From: Lentisphaera araneosa HTCC2155
GTDB taxonomy: Bacteria; Verrucomicrobiota; Lentisphaeria; Lentisphaerales; Lentisphaeraceae
Length of the DNA stretch: 64,000 nucleotides
Direction: 5' to 3'
Assembly: GCF_000170755.1 (NCBI RefSeq)
Contig: NZ_ABCK01000003.1
Span: 281,897 to 345,896 of the forward strand
The stretch's first letter is position 1. Each line of letters begins with the position of its first letter. The notes under the pieces are model-generated. The model did no database searches. It had not been told where the DNA came from and saw only the letters and a list, made by a program, of their open reading frames with translations. Positions 9,484 through 19,281 of the stretch are shown piece by piece. A program made the position numbers and the translations under genes.

Positions 9484-10890
9484 TTATTCCGCTGCAGGAG
9501 CTTCGACTTTAGGGTCGAAGAGCGAGGGGGCATTTGGATGTACTGTGTGTCGGGCATCGGCAGACTGGAGTAAAGCTTTGGCTTCTTCTGCTTTTTCTTC
9601 GGCAATATTTTTTTCTTCTTTTGGATCAGTACTTAGATCAAAAAGTTGTAGGGAAGAGGGGGTTAGCAAAGATTGTTTTTGAATGAGTTTCAAAGGACCT
9701 TTGCGAATAGCGCGATAGCTTTGGTCTTCCCAATAAAGTTCATTTTTGGGAAGGAATACGGGCTTGTTTTCATTTTTTGCAATGGAGAGAATGCTATTGA
9801 AAATACTAGCTTGAGAACTGAGGTCTTCATTCTTACTTTTTGGAGTCAAAATTTTTGGCCAGTGCGCTAAAAAAGGGACAAGTAAACCACCTTCGTAGTA
9901 CGTGCCTCTCATGCCCCGTTGTTCTTGAAGAGAATTAAAAAAGTTGATGTCGCGTCCACCGGCATCAGAAAGAGCGTTGGGGGAAGTAAAAATAAAGAGT
10001 GTTTGCTCAAAGATTTCTTGGCTTTTGAGCAAGGTAACAATTTCACCTAAGTGACGGTCGATTTCTTGCATCAGTGCGAGTTGATTGGCGCGAGGTGCGT
10101 ACAGGGGCAAAAAGCCTTTCTGGCCTGAGTAGGGAATGTCGGGGATCTTGCCGAGGAAGTTTTTGTAGTCATCTTCCTTAGCATTGAGTCCGGGCTGAAG
10201 CCCTGTATGGGCATAGTGTAGGAAGAACTTGTTCTTGTCTTCTAGTTTTTTCTGGATGAAATTGAGGGTGGTCTCGTGTAAGAGTTCGGGCGCATAAGTT
10301 TGGCCTCTAAACGCCTTATAAGAACTGGGATTATCAATATCGGTGCCAGGAGGGAAAGTGTAGTGGGCGGGGATGTCGGGGTTTTCGAGCTCAATGAGTT
10401 CATTGGAAATCAGCACAGATTTTGGGAAGCGGTGATCTTGTGAGGGACTCTGACTCAATTGGCCACTAAAAAATTCGAAGCCCATTTTAACAGGTGTATA
10501 ATTCTCGTTAGCGCCATAGGGCCAAGTGCCGACAAAATTAGTTTGATAACCCAGTTTTTTGAGCTCGCCAGCTAGAGTGAGGGTCGCTTCGGGAAGTGTA
10601 GGGAGAGTTTTGCTTTTATGTCGTAGGGCAAGTTGGCCGCTATCCTGACCTGTGTACATGGAGAGGAAAGCCGTTTGGCGTCGCGCTGAAGTGGAATAGA
10701 AAGATGTGTAACGAGCAGACTGATCTTTAAGTTCAGAGAGGTTCGGGAGAAGAATGCGATCTTGGTCGAGATCACCAATTCCGAAATTTTCGACGGTAAA
10801 TAAGATGATCGCTCGGGGTTCTTGCCCCCGAGCGGATTGGAAAAAACCAAAACAAAAGATTGCGAAGAACGCAAAAGTGATTTTTTGCAT
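9484..10890 (-). CDS. exported sulfatase-fold protein with a degenerate active site
   Basis: 468 residues from the ATG at 10890 (AAGGAT upstream; longer starts enter purD). MQKITFAFFAIFCFGFF is a signal peptide, probably cut near SARG-QEP. The alkaline-phosphatase/sulfatase fold is visible: FYSTSARRQTAFLSMYTGQ, GYQTNFVGTWPYG, RGTYYEGGLLVPFLAHWP. Key residues of active family members are missing. The metal Asp-Asp near the N-terminus reads EN (LFTVENFGIGD), no C/S-x-P-x-R formylglycine motif exists, GKWH reads GTWP, and the late SDHG/SDNG reads SPNA. Catalysis as a sulfatase is doubtful. It lies 14 bases after purD, probably co-transcribed. Confidence 0.8.
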   Translation of the reverse strand: MQKITFAFFAIFCFGFFQSARGQEPRAIILFTVENFGIGDLDQDRILLPNLSELKDQSARYTSFYSTSARRQTAFLSMYTGQDSGQLALRHKSKTLPTLPEATLTLAGELKKLGYQTNFVGTWPYGANENYTPVKMGFEFFSGQLSQSPSQDHRFPKSVLISNELIELENPDIPAHYTFPPGTDIDNPSSYKAFRGQTYAPELLHETTLNFIQKKLEDKNKFFLHYAHTGLQPGLNAKEDDYKNFLGKIPDIPYSGQKGFLPLYAPRANQLALMQEIDRHLGEIVTLLKSQEIFEQTLFIFTSPNALSDAGGRDINFFNSLQEQRGMRGTYYEGGLLVPFLAHWPKILTPKSKNEDLSSQASIFNSILSIAKNENKPVFLPKNELYWEDQSYRAIRKGPLKLIQKQSLLTPSSLQLFDLSTDPKEEKNIAEEKAEEAKALLQSADARHTVHPNAPSLFDPKVEAPAAE

Positions 10891-10904
10891 TGGTTTATAT
10901 CCTT

Positions 10905-12167
10905 TTACTTGAGGCGTTCGAGTGCGCGCCAAGCAATATCATTGCGGTAGAAAGCGTCTTTCCAACTAATTTTCTTTGTCGCTTCATAAGCTTTTTCACG
11001 AGCTGTGACAATATCAGCAGCACGAGCTGTGATACCGAGAACACGACCGCCAGTATTGACGAGCTTGCCATCTTTTAAAGATGTACCAGCGTGGAAAACC
11101 ATAGCGCCGTTTTCTTCAGCGGCTTCGATACCAGTGATTTCGTGACCTTTCTCATAAGAAGCAGGGTAACCACCAGAAGCCATTACCACACAAAGTGCTT
11201 GATCGTCAGAGAATTTCATATCAACTTCAGCGAGTTTGCCTTGAGCTGTTTTGAGTAGGGCGTCAGCGAGGCTGCTTTCCATGCGGATAAGCACAGATTG
11301 TGTTTCGGGATCGCCGAAACGTACATTGAACTCGAGAACCTTAGGGCCATCTTCGTCAATCATGAGACCGATGAAAACGATGCCACGGAAGTCGAGGCCT
11401 TCTGCTTGAACACCTTTGAGGAATTTCGTGAGGACTTCGTCTTTGATGAACTGTTCCATTTCGGCATCAACAACTGGTGCCGGAGAATAAGTACCCATGC
11501 CGCCAGTGTTTGGACCTTTGTCGCCTTCGTAAGCACGCTTGTGGTCTTGTGCAGAAGCCACAAATTTAATCGTTTCACCATCGAGGAAAGCAAAGATTGA
11601 AGCTTCTTCACCGACGAGACATTCTTCAATAACAACGCGAGCACCAGCAGAGCCAAATGCGCCATCGAAGCAATCTTTCACAGCCGCAACAGCTTGTTCC
11701 ATTGTGTCGGCAACCGTCACGCCTTTACCAGCAGCAAGGCCATCAGCTTTAATCACAATCGGAGCGCCTTGCGCTTCGAGGTAAGTAAGTGCGTCGGCTT
11801 CGTTGTCGAAAGTGCCGCTAGCTGCCGTTGGGATCTCGTACTTATCCATAAAAATATTGGCGTAAGTTTTTGAACCTTCGAGTTGAGCTGCGTCTTTGTC
11901 TGGACCAAAAACGTCAAGACCTTTGTCGCGGAAAATATTGACGATGCCTTCGCAGAGGGGTACCTCGGGGCCGACCATTGTGAGGGCGATATCATTTTCT
12001 TTTGCGAAGTTCGCAAGTTCGTTGTGATCTGAAATGTCGATGCATTCGATGTCTTTCATGCCTGGATTGCCAGGTGCGCAGTAGACTTTAGTGACTTCTG
12101 GGTCCTGAGTCATTTTCCATGCAATAGCGTGTTCGCGACCACCGCCGCCAATTACTAAAACTTTCAT
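10905..12167 (-). CDS. purD: phosphoribosylamine-glycine ligase
   Basis: 420 residues, the usual PurD length. MKVLVIGGGGREHAIAWK opens the N-domain. The ATP-grasp domain holds VIKADGLAAGKGV, GPNTGGMGTYSPAP and VLEFNVRFGDPETQ. It makes glycinamide ribonucleotide from phosphoribosylamine, glycine and ATP in de novo purine synthesis. It lies 3 bases after cysS in a frr-cysS-purD run on the minus strand; another purine gene, purC, is at 49.3 kb, so the pathway is scattered. Confidence 0.97.
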   Translation of the reverse strand: MKVLVIGGGGREHAIAWKMTQDPEVTKVYCAPGNPGMKDIECIDISDHNELANFAKENDIALTMVGPEVPLCEGIVNIFRDKGLDVFGPDKDAAQLEGSKTYANIFMDKYEIPTAASGTFDNEADALTYLEAQGAPIVIKADGLAAGKGVTVADTMEQAVAAVKDCFDGAFGSAGARVVIEECLVGEEASIFAFLDGETIKFVASAQDHKRAYEGDKGPNTGGMGTYSPAPVVDAEMEQFIKDEVLTKFLKGVQAEGLDFRGIVFIGLMIDEDGPKVLEFNVRFGDPETQSVLIRMESSLADALLKTAQGKLAEVDMKFSDDQALCVVMASGGYPASYEKGHEITGIEAAEENGAMVFHAGTSLKDGKLVNTGGRVLGITARAADIVTAREKAYEATKKISWKDAFYRNDIAWRALERLK

Positions 12168-12170
12168 AAA

Positions 12171-13589
12171 TTATCCTTTTTTAACTTTTGGCCCAGCGGG
12201 AGTGTCTTCGATGACCCATCCTTGAGCTTTTAACTGATCGCGTATCTCGTCGGAGCGGCCCCAGTTTTTGTCGGCGCGTGCTTGTTGGCGTTCTTCTGCG
12301 AGAGCTAAAATCTCGGCGGGAACATCATTGTCAAGGTCAAATTTCATGACATCGAGAATACGGTTGAAATATTTGAGGGTGTTGAGTAAAGCCTCTTGAT
12401 TCACAGTTTCATTAGAATCGAGGATGCGGTTGCCTTCGCGGATGAAGTCAAACATTTTACCGAGTGCACCTGAGATATTGAGGTCGTCATTGAGTGAATC
12501 GAGGAATTCATCTTGTGCTTTAGCACAGAGTTCCGAGAGTTCAGAGCTGAGTTCACCATCGGCTTTGTCCTTGATGCGCTCGATAAAGTTCTGCAAACGG
12601 GTGATTGCGGCTCTCGCATTGCTTAAGCTCTCAGATTTCTCAGCTCCAGTTTCCACAACAAAGTTTAAACCAGCGCGGTAATGAGTGGCTAAAAGCATAT
12701 AACGAACTTCTGCTCCAGCCCAACCTTTTTCCGTGAGTTGAGCGAGGGTGTAGAAGTTGCCGAGAGATTTTGACATTTTTGCATTGTTGATACGCAAATG
12801 TGCACAGTGCATCCAGTAATTCACATATTTGCAACCATTAGCAGCTTCACTCTGAGCGATTTCATCTTCGTGGTGAGGGAACATATTGTCAACGCCACCC
12901 GTGTGCATGTCGAAGTGATCGCCGAGAGTTGCTTTGGCCATGGCCGAGCATTCAATGTGCCAGCCTGGACGGCCTTCGCCCCAAGGGCTATCCCATTTGA
13001 CGTCACCATCAGCTTTATCCCAAGCTTTCCAGAGAGCGAAGTCAGAGACGGACTCTTTTTCGTACTCATCTGTTTTGACTCGAGTACCAGACATTTGATT
13101 GTCACGGTCAATTTTTGCGAGGCAGCCATAGTGTTCGAACTTATCGATTGAGTAGTAGACGCATTTGTCATCAGCTAAGTAAGCGTAGCCCTTGTCGACG
13201 AGAGTCTGGATCATATCAATCATCTGAGGGATGTGATCCGTAGCCGCGGGGTAGTGTTCCGCAGGTTCGACGTTGAGTTTTTCTAAGTCTTCGAAAAAAG
13301 CTTTTTTGTAGATCGCAGTGAAGTCATTAAGACTCATGCCAGCTTTCTGAGAGTCGCGAATCGTTTTGTCATCGACGTCAGTTAAGTTCATGACTTGAGT
13401 GACTTTATAATCGTTGAGCTTGAGAACTCGACGCAAAAGGTCTTCGAAAACATAGGCACGGAAATTGCCAATATGAGCATAGTTGTAAACAGTAGGGCCA
13501 CATGTGTAGAGCCTAGCTTCACCCTCATTGATGGGAGTGAATGGCTCGGCTTCACGAGACATGGTGTTATGGAAGGAAAGTTTTCTCAT
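12171..13589 (-). CDS. cysS: cysteinyl-tRNA synthetase
   Basis: About 472 residues, standard length. Class I motifs are present: HIGN in TVYNYAHIGNFRAYVFEDLL and KMSKS in NAKMSKSLGNFYTL. The zinc site uses the Cys of LYTCGPTVYN, the Cys of WHIECSAM and His-His-Glu in FPHHEDEIAQ. It charges tRNA-Cys. The ATG at 13589 is preferred over an in-frame TTG three codons upstream, though no strong ribosome site precedes either. It lies 14 bases after frr and 3 before purD. Confidence 0.96.
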   Translation of the reverse strand: MRKLSFHNTMSREAEPFTPINEGEARLYTCGPTVYNYAHIGNFRAYVFEDLLRRVLKLNDYKVTQVMNLTDVDDKTIRDSQKAGMSLNDFTAIYKKAFFEDLEKLNVEPAEHYPAATDHIPQMIDMIQTLVDKGYAYLADDKCVYYSIDKFEHYGCLAKIDRDNQMSGTRVKTDEYEKESVSDFALWKAWDKADGDVKWDSPWGEGRPGWHIECSAMAKATLGDHFDMHTGGVDNMFPHHEDEIAQSEAANGCKYVNYWMHCAHLRINNAKMSKSLGNFYTLAQLTEKGWAGAEVRYMLLATHYRAGLNFVVETGAEKSESLSNARAAITRLQNFIERIKDKADGELSSELSELCAKAQDEFLDSLNDDLNISGALGKMFDFIREGNRILDSNETVNQEALLNTLKYFNRILDVMKFDLDNDVPAEILALAEERQQARADKNWGRSDEIRDQLKAQGWVIEDTPAGPKVKKG

Positions 13590-13603
13590 TATTTTCAAAT
13601 GAC

Positions 13604-14170
13604 TTAAACGGTCATTAAATCCTTTTCTTTGGCAGCGCTCAATGAAGCGATTTCATCGATCTTTTTGTTAGTGAGATCTTGGATGTCAGTTACGAGACCC
13701 TTTTGGTGGTCTTCAGAAAGCTCGTGGTCCTTGAGAGCTTTTTTGAGGTAATCATTACCCTCGCGACGGATATTACGGATGTTGATCTTGTGTTCTTCAC
13801 CTTTACCCTTGAGGTCTTTAACCATGTCTTTACGACGATCTTCAGTAAGTTCAGGAATAGGGAGGCGAATGAGCTGGCCGTCATTCATTGGAGTGATACC
13901 GATGTTCGCCATCATCAGAGCTTTTTCGATATCGGGAAGAATTGTTGCATCGTAGGGCTGGATAGCGATTGTACGAGCATCAGGAGTACTGATGCCGGCT
14001 GTTTCTTTAAGGCGCATTTTTGTGCCGTAAGCATCAACCATGATATCTTGAACGAGGGCGGGAGTCGCTTTACCCGTGCTATAAGCATCAATTTGAGATT
14101 GGAAGTGGGCAATTGCCTTATCCATTTTTTCAGTGATTTCGTCAACAACTGTGTCTACTGTATAAGCCAT
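13604..14170 (-). CDS. frr: ribosome recycling factor
   Basis: 188 residues from the ATG at 14170, which has AAGG upstream; a longer frame adds a hydrophobic stretch not found in the family. Recognisable parts are PALVQDIMVDAYGTKM, RTIAIQPYDAT, LIRLPIPELTEDRRKDMVK and RNIRREGNDYLKK. With EF-G it splits post-termination ribosomes. It heads the frr-cysS-purD run; the usual partner pyrH is not adjacent. Confidence 0.97.
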   Translation of the reverse strand: MAYTVDTVVDEITEKMDKAIAHFQSQIDAYSTGKATPALVQDIMVDAYGTKMRLKETAGISTPDARTIAIQPYDATILPDIEKALMMANIGITPMNDGQLIRLPIPELTEDRRKDMVKDLKGKGEEHKINIRNIRREGNDYLKKALKDHELSEDHQKGLVTDIQDLTNKKIDEIASLSAAKEKDLMTV

Positions 14171-14440
14171 GATGTGTACCTTGGATTTAATTAATAATAA
14201 AAGCACAGAAATAGACTGCAAAAGTGCTTATTTTCAACAAGAAAATCTAGAGAGCGGGTCATAGTTTTTCTTCTTGAGAAGAAATCTATGGCGAGCTGAT
14301 TGAAACTGTGCTCATATAAAATGAGAAGAAAGTACCTTATTTATCAATAAAAGTGCTTCTGCGTGGATCTTCTGTGAGTTTAAAAAGACTTTTGATCATG
14401 CATTTTATGAAGATGTTTAATTCGAGGAAGTAAAGGGTTT

Positions 14441-14776
14441 ATGAAAGTTGAAAATTTTGATCAATTAGCGCTTAAGAATGTGGCTCATAAATGCGATGTG
14501 AAACGTCAGCGCTTTCTGGAGAAAGGCGATATTCCTTTCTTAACTAATTTCTCTCGTGCTTTTTTTGAAGTGGGGCAAAAAGTTGAGGCTCACGTTCATG
14601 AGGATATGCACGAAGTTTTTTTCGTGTTAAAGGGTGAAGGAGAAATGGAGGTCGATGGTGAAGTCTTTGAAATTAAATGCAATGATGCGATTTGGATTGA
14701 GGCAGGGGAAAGTCATCAAATTCAAGCCTTAAGTCCTTTGGAATTACTTTATTTCGGCCTTGAAGAAAAGGAATAA
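14441..14776 (+). CDS. single-domain cupin protein
   Basis: 111 residues. The cupin metal site is clear: AHVHEDMHEVFFVLKGEG (H-x-H...E) and then the second box WIEAGESHQIQAL. One beta-barrel, probably metal binding; small stand-alone cupins act as isomerases, dioxygenases or sensors, so the reaction cannot be named. It stands alone between the frr promoter region and the transaldolase gene. Nothing recognisable was found in the flanking gaps (14171-14440 and 14777-14964). Confidence 0.8.
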   Translation: MKVENFDQLALKNVAHKCDVKRQRFLEKGDIPFLTNFSRAFFEVGQKVEAHVHEDMHEVFFVLKGEGEMEVDGEVFEIKCNDAIWIEAGESHQIQALSPLELLYFGLEEKE

Positions 14777-14964
14777 ATGACTCCTTGAATTTTGGGAAGT
14801 TACATTTAATGTTATAAAATATGTTAAAATTTGATTAGTGCATTTTTAAAATTATGCAAATAAAGCATATTCAAGCATCGATCAGTCTTGTAAATGACTT
14901 TATTCTCATCAGAATGAGTCTATGAATTTGTTAGATTAAACTAAAAAAGAAATAGGAAAACAAC

Positions 14965-15921
14965 ATGAGTGTTTTAGACAGCTTAAAATCAAAAACAACT
15001 GTGGTAGCCGATACAGGTGACTTCGAGGCAATGAAAACTTACTTGCCGACAGATGCGACGACCAACCCTTCTTTAATTTATGCCGCTTCACAGATGCCTC
15101 AGTACGCATCATTAGTTGATGATGCAATTGCTTACGGCAAAGGGAAATCAAGTGATAAAGCTGTTCAGCTTGATTTAGCAATGGACAAGCTCTCAGTGAA
15201 TTTTGGCCTCGAGATTTTGAAAATCGTTCCTCGTTATGTTTCAACTGAAGTTGATGCAAGATTATCTTACGATATGCAGGGTACAGTGGATAAAGCACGT
15301 GAACTCATTGCTCTCTATGAAGAGGCGGGCATTTCTAAAGATCGTATTTTGATTAAAATTGCGTCCACTTGGGAAGGCGTAAAAGCTGCAGAAGTTCTTC
15401 GTAAAGAAGGCATTCGTTGCAACATGACTTTACTCTTTAGTTTTGCTCAGGCCGTGGCTTGTGCTGAAGCTGGCGTTTACCTCATCTCTCCTTTTGTTGG
15501 TCGTATTCGCGATTGGTACATGAAGGATACGGGTTTGGAATATGGTCCTGAAGAAGATCCTGGTGTGATCTCTGTACGTAATATTTATAATTACTACAAA
15601 AAATTTGGCTACGAGACAGTAGTGATGGGTGCATCATTCCGTACAGCTGATGAAGTGATGGCTTTAGCGGGGTGCGATTTATTGACAATTGCACCAAAGC
15701 TTCTTAAAGAACTCGAAGAGCGCAACGAAGATTTGCCTACTCACCTCTCTGAAGAAACCGCAGTAGATAAATGTGAAAATGAAAAGATTGAACTCGACGA
15801 AAAATCTTTCCGTTGGATGCATAACTCAGATGCAATGGCAGTAGAAAAACTTGCTCAAGGTATCCGCGGTTTTGCGGCGGACTTAGAGAAATTAGAAGCC
15901 TACATCGCTGAAAAACTCTAG
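14965..15921 (+). CDS. tal: transaldolase
   Basis: 318 residues, the TalB-type length. [12 protein letters not shown], the Schiff-base lysine in [32 protein letters not shown] and [14 protein letters not shown] are all characteristic. It swaps dihydroxyacetone units between sedoheptulose-7-P and glyceraldehyde-3-P in the non-oxidative pentose phosphate pathway. Single gene with a strong terminator just after the stop. Confidence 0.97.
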   Translation: MSVLDSLKSKTTVVADTGDFEAMKTYLPTDATTNPSLIYAASQMPQYASLVDDAIAYGKGKSSDKAVQLDLAMDKLSVNFGLEILKIVPRYVSTEVDARLSYDMQGTVDKARELIALYEEAGISKDRILIKIASTWEGVKAAEVLRKEGIRCNMTLLFSFAQAVACAEAGVYLISPFVGRIRDWYMKDTGLEYGPEEDPGVISVRNIYNYYKKFGYETVVMGASFRTADEVMALAGCDLLTIAPKLLKELEERNEDLPTHLSEETAVDKCENEKIELDEKSFRWMHNSDAMAVEKLAQGIRGFAADLEKLEAYIAEKL

Positions 15922-15942
15922 AGTTTAAGCTAAAGATTTAAG

Positions 15943-15972
15943 AGCCCGTTCATTTGATGGACGGGCTTTTTT
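15943..15972 (+). terminator. terminator of the transaldolase gene
   Basis: AGCCCGTTCAT pairs with ATGGACGGGCT (one G-T pair) across a 3-base loop, followed by six T. Confidence 0.92.
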
Positions 15973-16007
15973 GTGTTTTGGAGATGTGGGATGATGAATC
16001 GCCTCAC

Positions 16008-16090
16008 TCCGGCGGGGAGGTGTTGCCGCACGGGCGGATAAAGGGCAGGTGCTGCCACACGGGCGATACTGCCGTATGGGCGGATGAGAA
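16008..16090. repeat. GC-rich block of three short degenerate direct repeats
   Basis: Three copies of roughly TGCCGCACGGGCGGAT lie at about 16024, 16053 and 16070 (TGCCACACGGGCGATA and TGCCGTATGGGCGGAT). The intervals contain GGGCAGGTGCTGCC, itself a small hairpin. The block is much richer in G and C than its AT-rich flanks and sits between the tal terminator and the WG-repeat gene. It could be an interspersed REP-like element. No other copy is visible in the window. Confidence 0.6.
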
Positions 16091-16189
16091 GAGGGGAAAT
16101 ATTTGTGAAGGTCTTGGGAGCTCTGATCGATAAATTTTGTTTATTTGGAGAATGGCTCTAAGTTTATTTAAAGACAAATGAGAGAGTTT

Positions 16190-17224
16190 ATGTTTTTTCA
16201 AAAAATTAGTTTACTAAGTGCTTGTTTGATGTGCTTGTCAGGTTTTGCTTTAGAGCCTTTCCGTGGAGAAAAACTTTGGGGTTTTAAGGATGATAAAGAT
16301 AAGCTTGTCGTGGAAGAGCAGTTTCTTGAAGTTCGTTCTTTTGTAAGGAAGCTAGCGGCGGTGAGAAATGAAAACGGCTGGGGTTTCATCAATGATAAGG
16401 GCATCTTAATCTTAGAACCTCAAGCCGAGGAAGAGCCCAAATCTTTGGGCGGACGTACGTATTTTAAAGTTAAGAAGCAAATGGGCATGGTCGATAATGC
16501 CCAAGGGCTTTTGGTCTTTCCCGCACAGTACCAAAGTATTAAAAAATTTGGCGATAAACTTTACCTTTTAAAAAAGGGTGATTTATGGTATGCCTCGGAT
16601 GATAAAGGACAATTTGTCTTAAGCTCGGGTTTTAGCCTCGTTTATAAAATTAATGAAAGTTTTCTAGCCTTTAAAACCGATAAGGGCTGGGGAATTATTG
16701 ATCAAACGCCCTCAATTGTCACTCAGCCCTTTGCAGAAAAGATTGATGCTCCCAAGGGTGGAATGATGCGCTTTAAGAAAAATGGGCTCTATGGTTTTAT
16801 GGATAATGCAGGGCAGTTGATCATAAGTGCAGAATACGAAGATGCGACAGAGTTTACTGATTCGGGAGTGGCTTTTGTGAAAAATGGTCAGATGTGGGAT
16901 AAAATAGATCGTCAAGGCAATGTCTTGAATCAGAGTTCGAGTGCAGCGCAAGAAGATCCGGTTGATTTGGTGGCGCGTTTATTCAAGCAAGATAAAAAAG
17001 ATACGAAAGTCGAGATCTATAATAGTAATAACTACCATCGTTATAACTATGCATATCCTTATGTTTACCGCCGTGCTTACATGCGTCCAGTTCCTTATAA
17101 ACACCCGAGATACAATAAACGCTACCCAAAAACAAGTTTTGGTTTGGGGACTCATCTTTACTTTAGAGATGGTAAGATTCGTGTCGGTGGTGGTCCCAGT
17201 ATGGGTGTGGGTTGGAGACTCTAG
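16190..17224 (+). CDS. exported WG-repeat protein
   Basis: 344 residues from the ATG at 16190 (GAGAG just upstream; an ATG at 16178 is the alternative). A signal peptide (MFFQKISLLSACLMCLSGFA) precedes mature LEPFRGEK. About six WG-type repeats follow with the pattern (W/Y)GF/I-x-D-x-x-G and a following 'a.y' strand, e.g. NGWGFINDKGILIL, KGWGIIDQTP and NGLYGFMDNAGQLI. After residue 280 comes a Tyr/Arg-rich tail (YNYAYPYVYRRAYMRPVPY) and a Gly-rich end. Probably an envelope protein with a beta-propeller-like body; no enzymatic motif. Confidence 0.8.
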   Translation: MFFQKISLLSACLMCLSGFALEPFRGEKLWGFKDDKDKLVVEEQFLEVRSFVRKLAAVRNENGWGFINDKGILILEPQAEEEPKSLGGRTYFKVKKQMGMVDNAQGLLVFPAQYQSIKKFGDKLYLLKKGDLWYASDDKGQFVLSSGFSLVYKINESFLAFKTDKGWGIIDQTPSIVTQPFAEKIDAPKGGMMRFKKNGLYGFMDNAGQLIISAEYEDATEFTDSGVAFVKNGQMWDKIDRQGNVLNQSSSAAQEDPVDLVARLFKQDKKDTKVEIYNSNNYHRYNYAYPYVYRRAYMRPVPYKHPRYNKRYPKTSFGLGTHLYFRDGKIRVGGGPSMGVGWRL

Positions 17225-17353
17225 TCAAGTAAGGTGATGAATTTTAGCTTGCCTAAGTCTAATAAACTTAAATAAATTGGCGAAGTCTTTGCGAGCTCTT
17301 GTGGCTCTTTGCTCCTTATGAGTTATTTTTGAAGTAATTTTTTAGGAGAATGT

Positions 17354-19279
17354 ATGAAATTTTTTACTTTACTTACGCTTTGCTTCAGTTTTATTCTGAG
17401 TGCGGAGCATGCTTCGGATCGCGCTTTAGATTCCTTAGTAACAATAATTGATTCCGGGGCTCAGAGAGATCAGGTCGATCGTTTCTTTATGGAACCCAAA
17501 GCTGATTTAGATTTACAGAAGTTTTCTCAGGTGCTCAAGCGCATTCAGTTGCATGAGATCGAGGCAATGGTTGAAGGACCAGTTGTTTACTATCCCATCA
17601 ACGAAGCAGCTATTTACATGTTGGAAACAGAGAGCGGCTGGAAGTTTGCGCCTTCCGCAACGCGCCATTTTGACGATATTTATCAGGCGGCTTTCAAGTT
17701 TTCGAGCCCAGAGAAGACGATTGAGTATTATTTAGAAAGTATTTTAGCCAAAAACTATAGTGAATCACTCTCCTGCATTATTCGCGGTAAAGAAAATTTT
17801 CAGTACCTAGAAGGCAAATTGCCCGAGTCGTCGGCGTTTGCTCTAGAAAATTTTGCTGTATTTATGCAGGCGAATCCTTTAGATACTTTGCAGGCGGATT
17901 CCTATGAAGTCGATGTCTTGCGAACTTACAATACAGATTTAGGTGAAATCAACTTCGTACTCGATCGTGGTGATTGGCTGATAACTTCCTCCACCTCAAA
18001 GAATTTGATTCGCGATCATTTTGGTCAAGAAAATATCAATGATTTGAGTGAAGTTCTTCCCGATGAATTGAGCGGAGTTGTTTTGATGCTGCGCAAAATG
18101 CAGTGGCTCTATATCGTCGTTGTGTTATTCTTCGGCTTTGCCTTGCAATGGATTCTGACTAAGATTCTTCGCCGTACAATTGTCAGGAAATTTGAGCGTC
18201 ATGGCAAAGTCATTTCCAGTAAGAAGAGTAATAAGTTCTTGGGTGTTTTCTCGATGGCGATTTCATTTTACTTATTGATTCCCTATGTGGCGGAACCTTC
18301 CGATATTCTCCTGAAGAGCCGTAAAGTTGCCTTTATTATAGCGCTGATTGCAGGCATTATGGTGCTTTCGAAGGTTCTCGATTTAGTCATGAATGTTTTT
18401 TATGATAAGGCGCAGGGAACTCAGACGAAAGTTGATGACGTACTCATCCCCATGGTGCATAAAGTTTTTCGCTTTATTTTGTTTTTTGTGGGCTTCTCTT
18501 TTGTCGCTAGCAATATGGGGGTCAATGTTACCAGTATTATTGCCGGTTTAGGTATCGGTGGTGTGGCTCTTGCGCTCGCCGCAAAAGATACTGTAGAGAA
18601 CGTTTTCGGCTCGATTACTTTGCTCTTTGACCGTCCCTTTGAAGTGGGCGACTGGGTGGTGATTAATAATGTTGAGGGCACGGTGGAATCGATTGGCTTG
18701 CGTTCGACTCGAGTGCGTACTTTCTACTGTTCCTTAGTGAATGTGCCCAATGCGAATTTGATTCGTGCTAATGTGGATAACTTTGGTCGTCGTTCTTACC
18801 GCCGCATTAAAACAGTTTTAAGCATTACTTATGATACGCCGCCAGAAAAGATTGAAGCTTTTTGTGAGGGGGTACGCGAAGTGATTCGCAATCATCCGAC
18901 CACACGCAAAGATTATTATCACGTGTACCTAAATCAGTTTAATTCTTCCTCCCTAGATATTCTTTTGTACTGCTTCCTCGACGTGAGTGATTGGGCAATT
19001 GAGCTACGTGAACGTCAGCGTTTATTTTTAGATATCATTCGCTTGGCCAATCGCCTTGGTGTCTCTTTTGCCTTCCCAACTCAAAGTCTACATATGGTGA
19101 AGCCAGAGGATTTATATGAACCCGAATTGGCAACTAAAGTGGAAAATATCGAAAATTCATATATAGGTGCAAGGCAAAAAGCTAATCAAGTGATACAAGA
19201 AAGTGGTAGTACTCGTTCCCATCCCGGAGCTATAAACTACAAATCAGGGAATGACTACGTACTTTCTGAAAAAGGTTAA
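17354..19279 (+). CDS. MscS-family mechanosensitive ion channel with exported N-terminal domain
   Basis: 641 residues. MKFFTLLTLCFSFILSAEHA is a signal peptide. Residues 20-240 form a soluble periplasmic domain of no recognised family. Membrane helices follow near residues 250-275, 295-315, 320-345 and 370-390. The MscS pore and core (GVNVTSIIAGLGIGGVALAL, then LFDRPFEVGDWVVI) and a cytosolic beta/alpha domain complete it. It should release solutes on osmotic downshock. The aminotransferase gene starts 2 bases after its stop. Confidence 0.9.
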   Translation: MKFFTLLTLCFSFILSAEHASDRALDSLVTIIDSGAQRDQVDRFFMEPKADLDLQKFSQVLKRIQLHEIEAMVEGPVVYYPINEAAIYMLETESGWKFAPSATRHFDDIYQAAFKFSSPEKTIEYYLESILAKNYSESLSCIIRGKENFQYLEGKLPESSAFALENFAVFMQANPLDTLQADSYEVDVLRTYNTDLGEINFVLDRGDWLITSSTSKNLIRDHFGQENINDLSEVLPDELSGVVLMLRKMQWLYIVVVLFFGFALQWILTKILRRTIVRKFERHGKVISSKKSNKFLGVFSMAISFYLLIPYVAEPSDILLKSRKVAFIIALIAGIMVLSKVLDLVMNVFYDKAQGTQTKVDDVLIPMVHKVFRFILFFVGFSFVASNMGVNVTSIIAGLGIGGVALALAAKDTVENVFGSITLLFDRPFEVGDWVVINNVEGTVESIGLRSTRVRTFYCSLVNVPNANLIRANVDNFGRRSYRRIKTVLSITYDTPPEKIEAFCEGVREVIRNHPTTRKDYYHVYLNQFNSSSLDILLYCFLDVSDWAIELRERQRLFLDIIRLANRLGVSFAFPTQSLHMVKPEDLYEPELATKVENIENSYIGARQKANQVIQESGSTRSHPGAINYKSGNDYVLSEKG

Positions 19280-19281
19280 TT

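Noticed and set aside
13679..14194. 171-codon open frame antisense to frr
   Set aside because: Fully antisense to a conserved gene, with no ribosome site; a by-product of frr codon use.
15922..16189. A gene in the gap before the WG-repeat protein
   Set aside because: The only open frame runs through the GC-rich repeat on the other strand and has no ribosome site.
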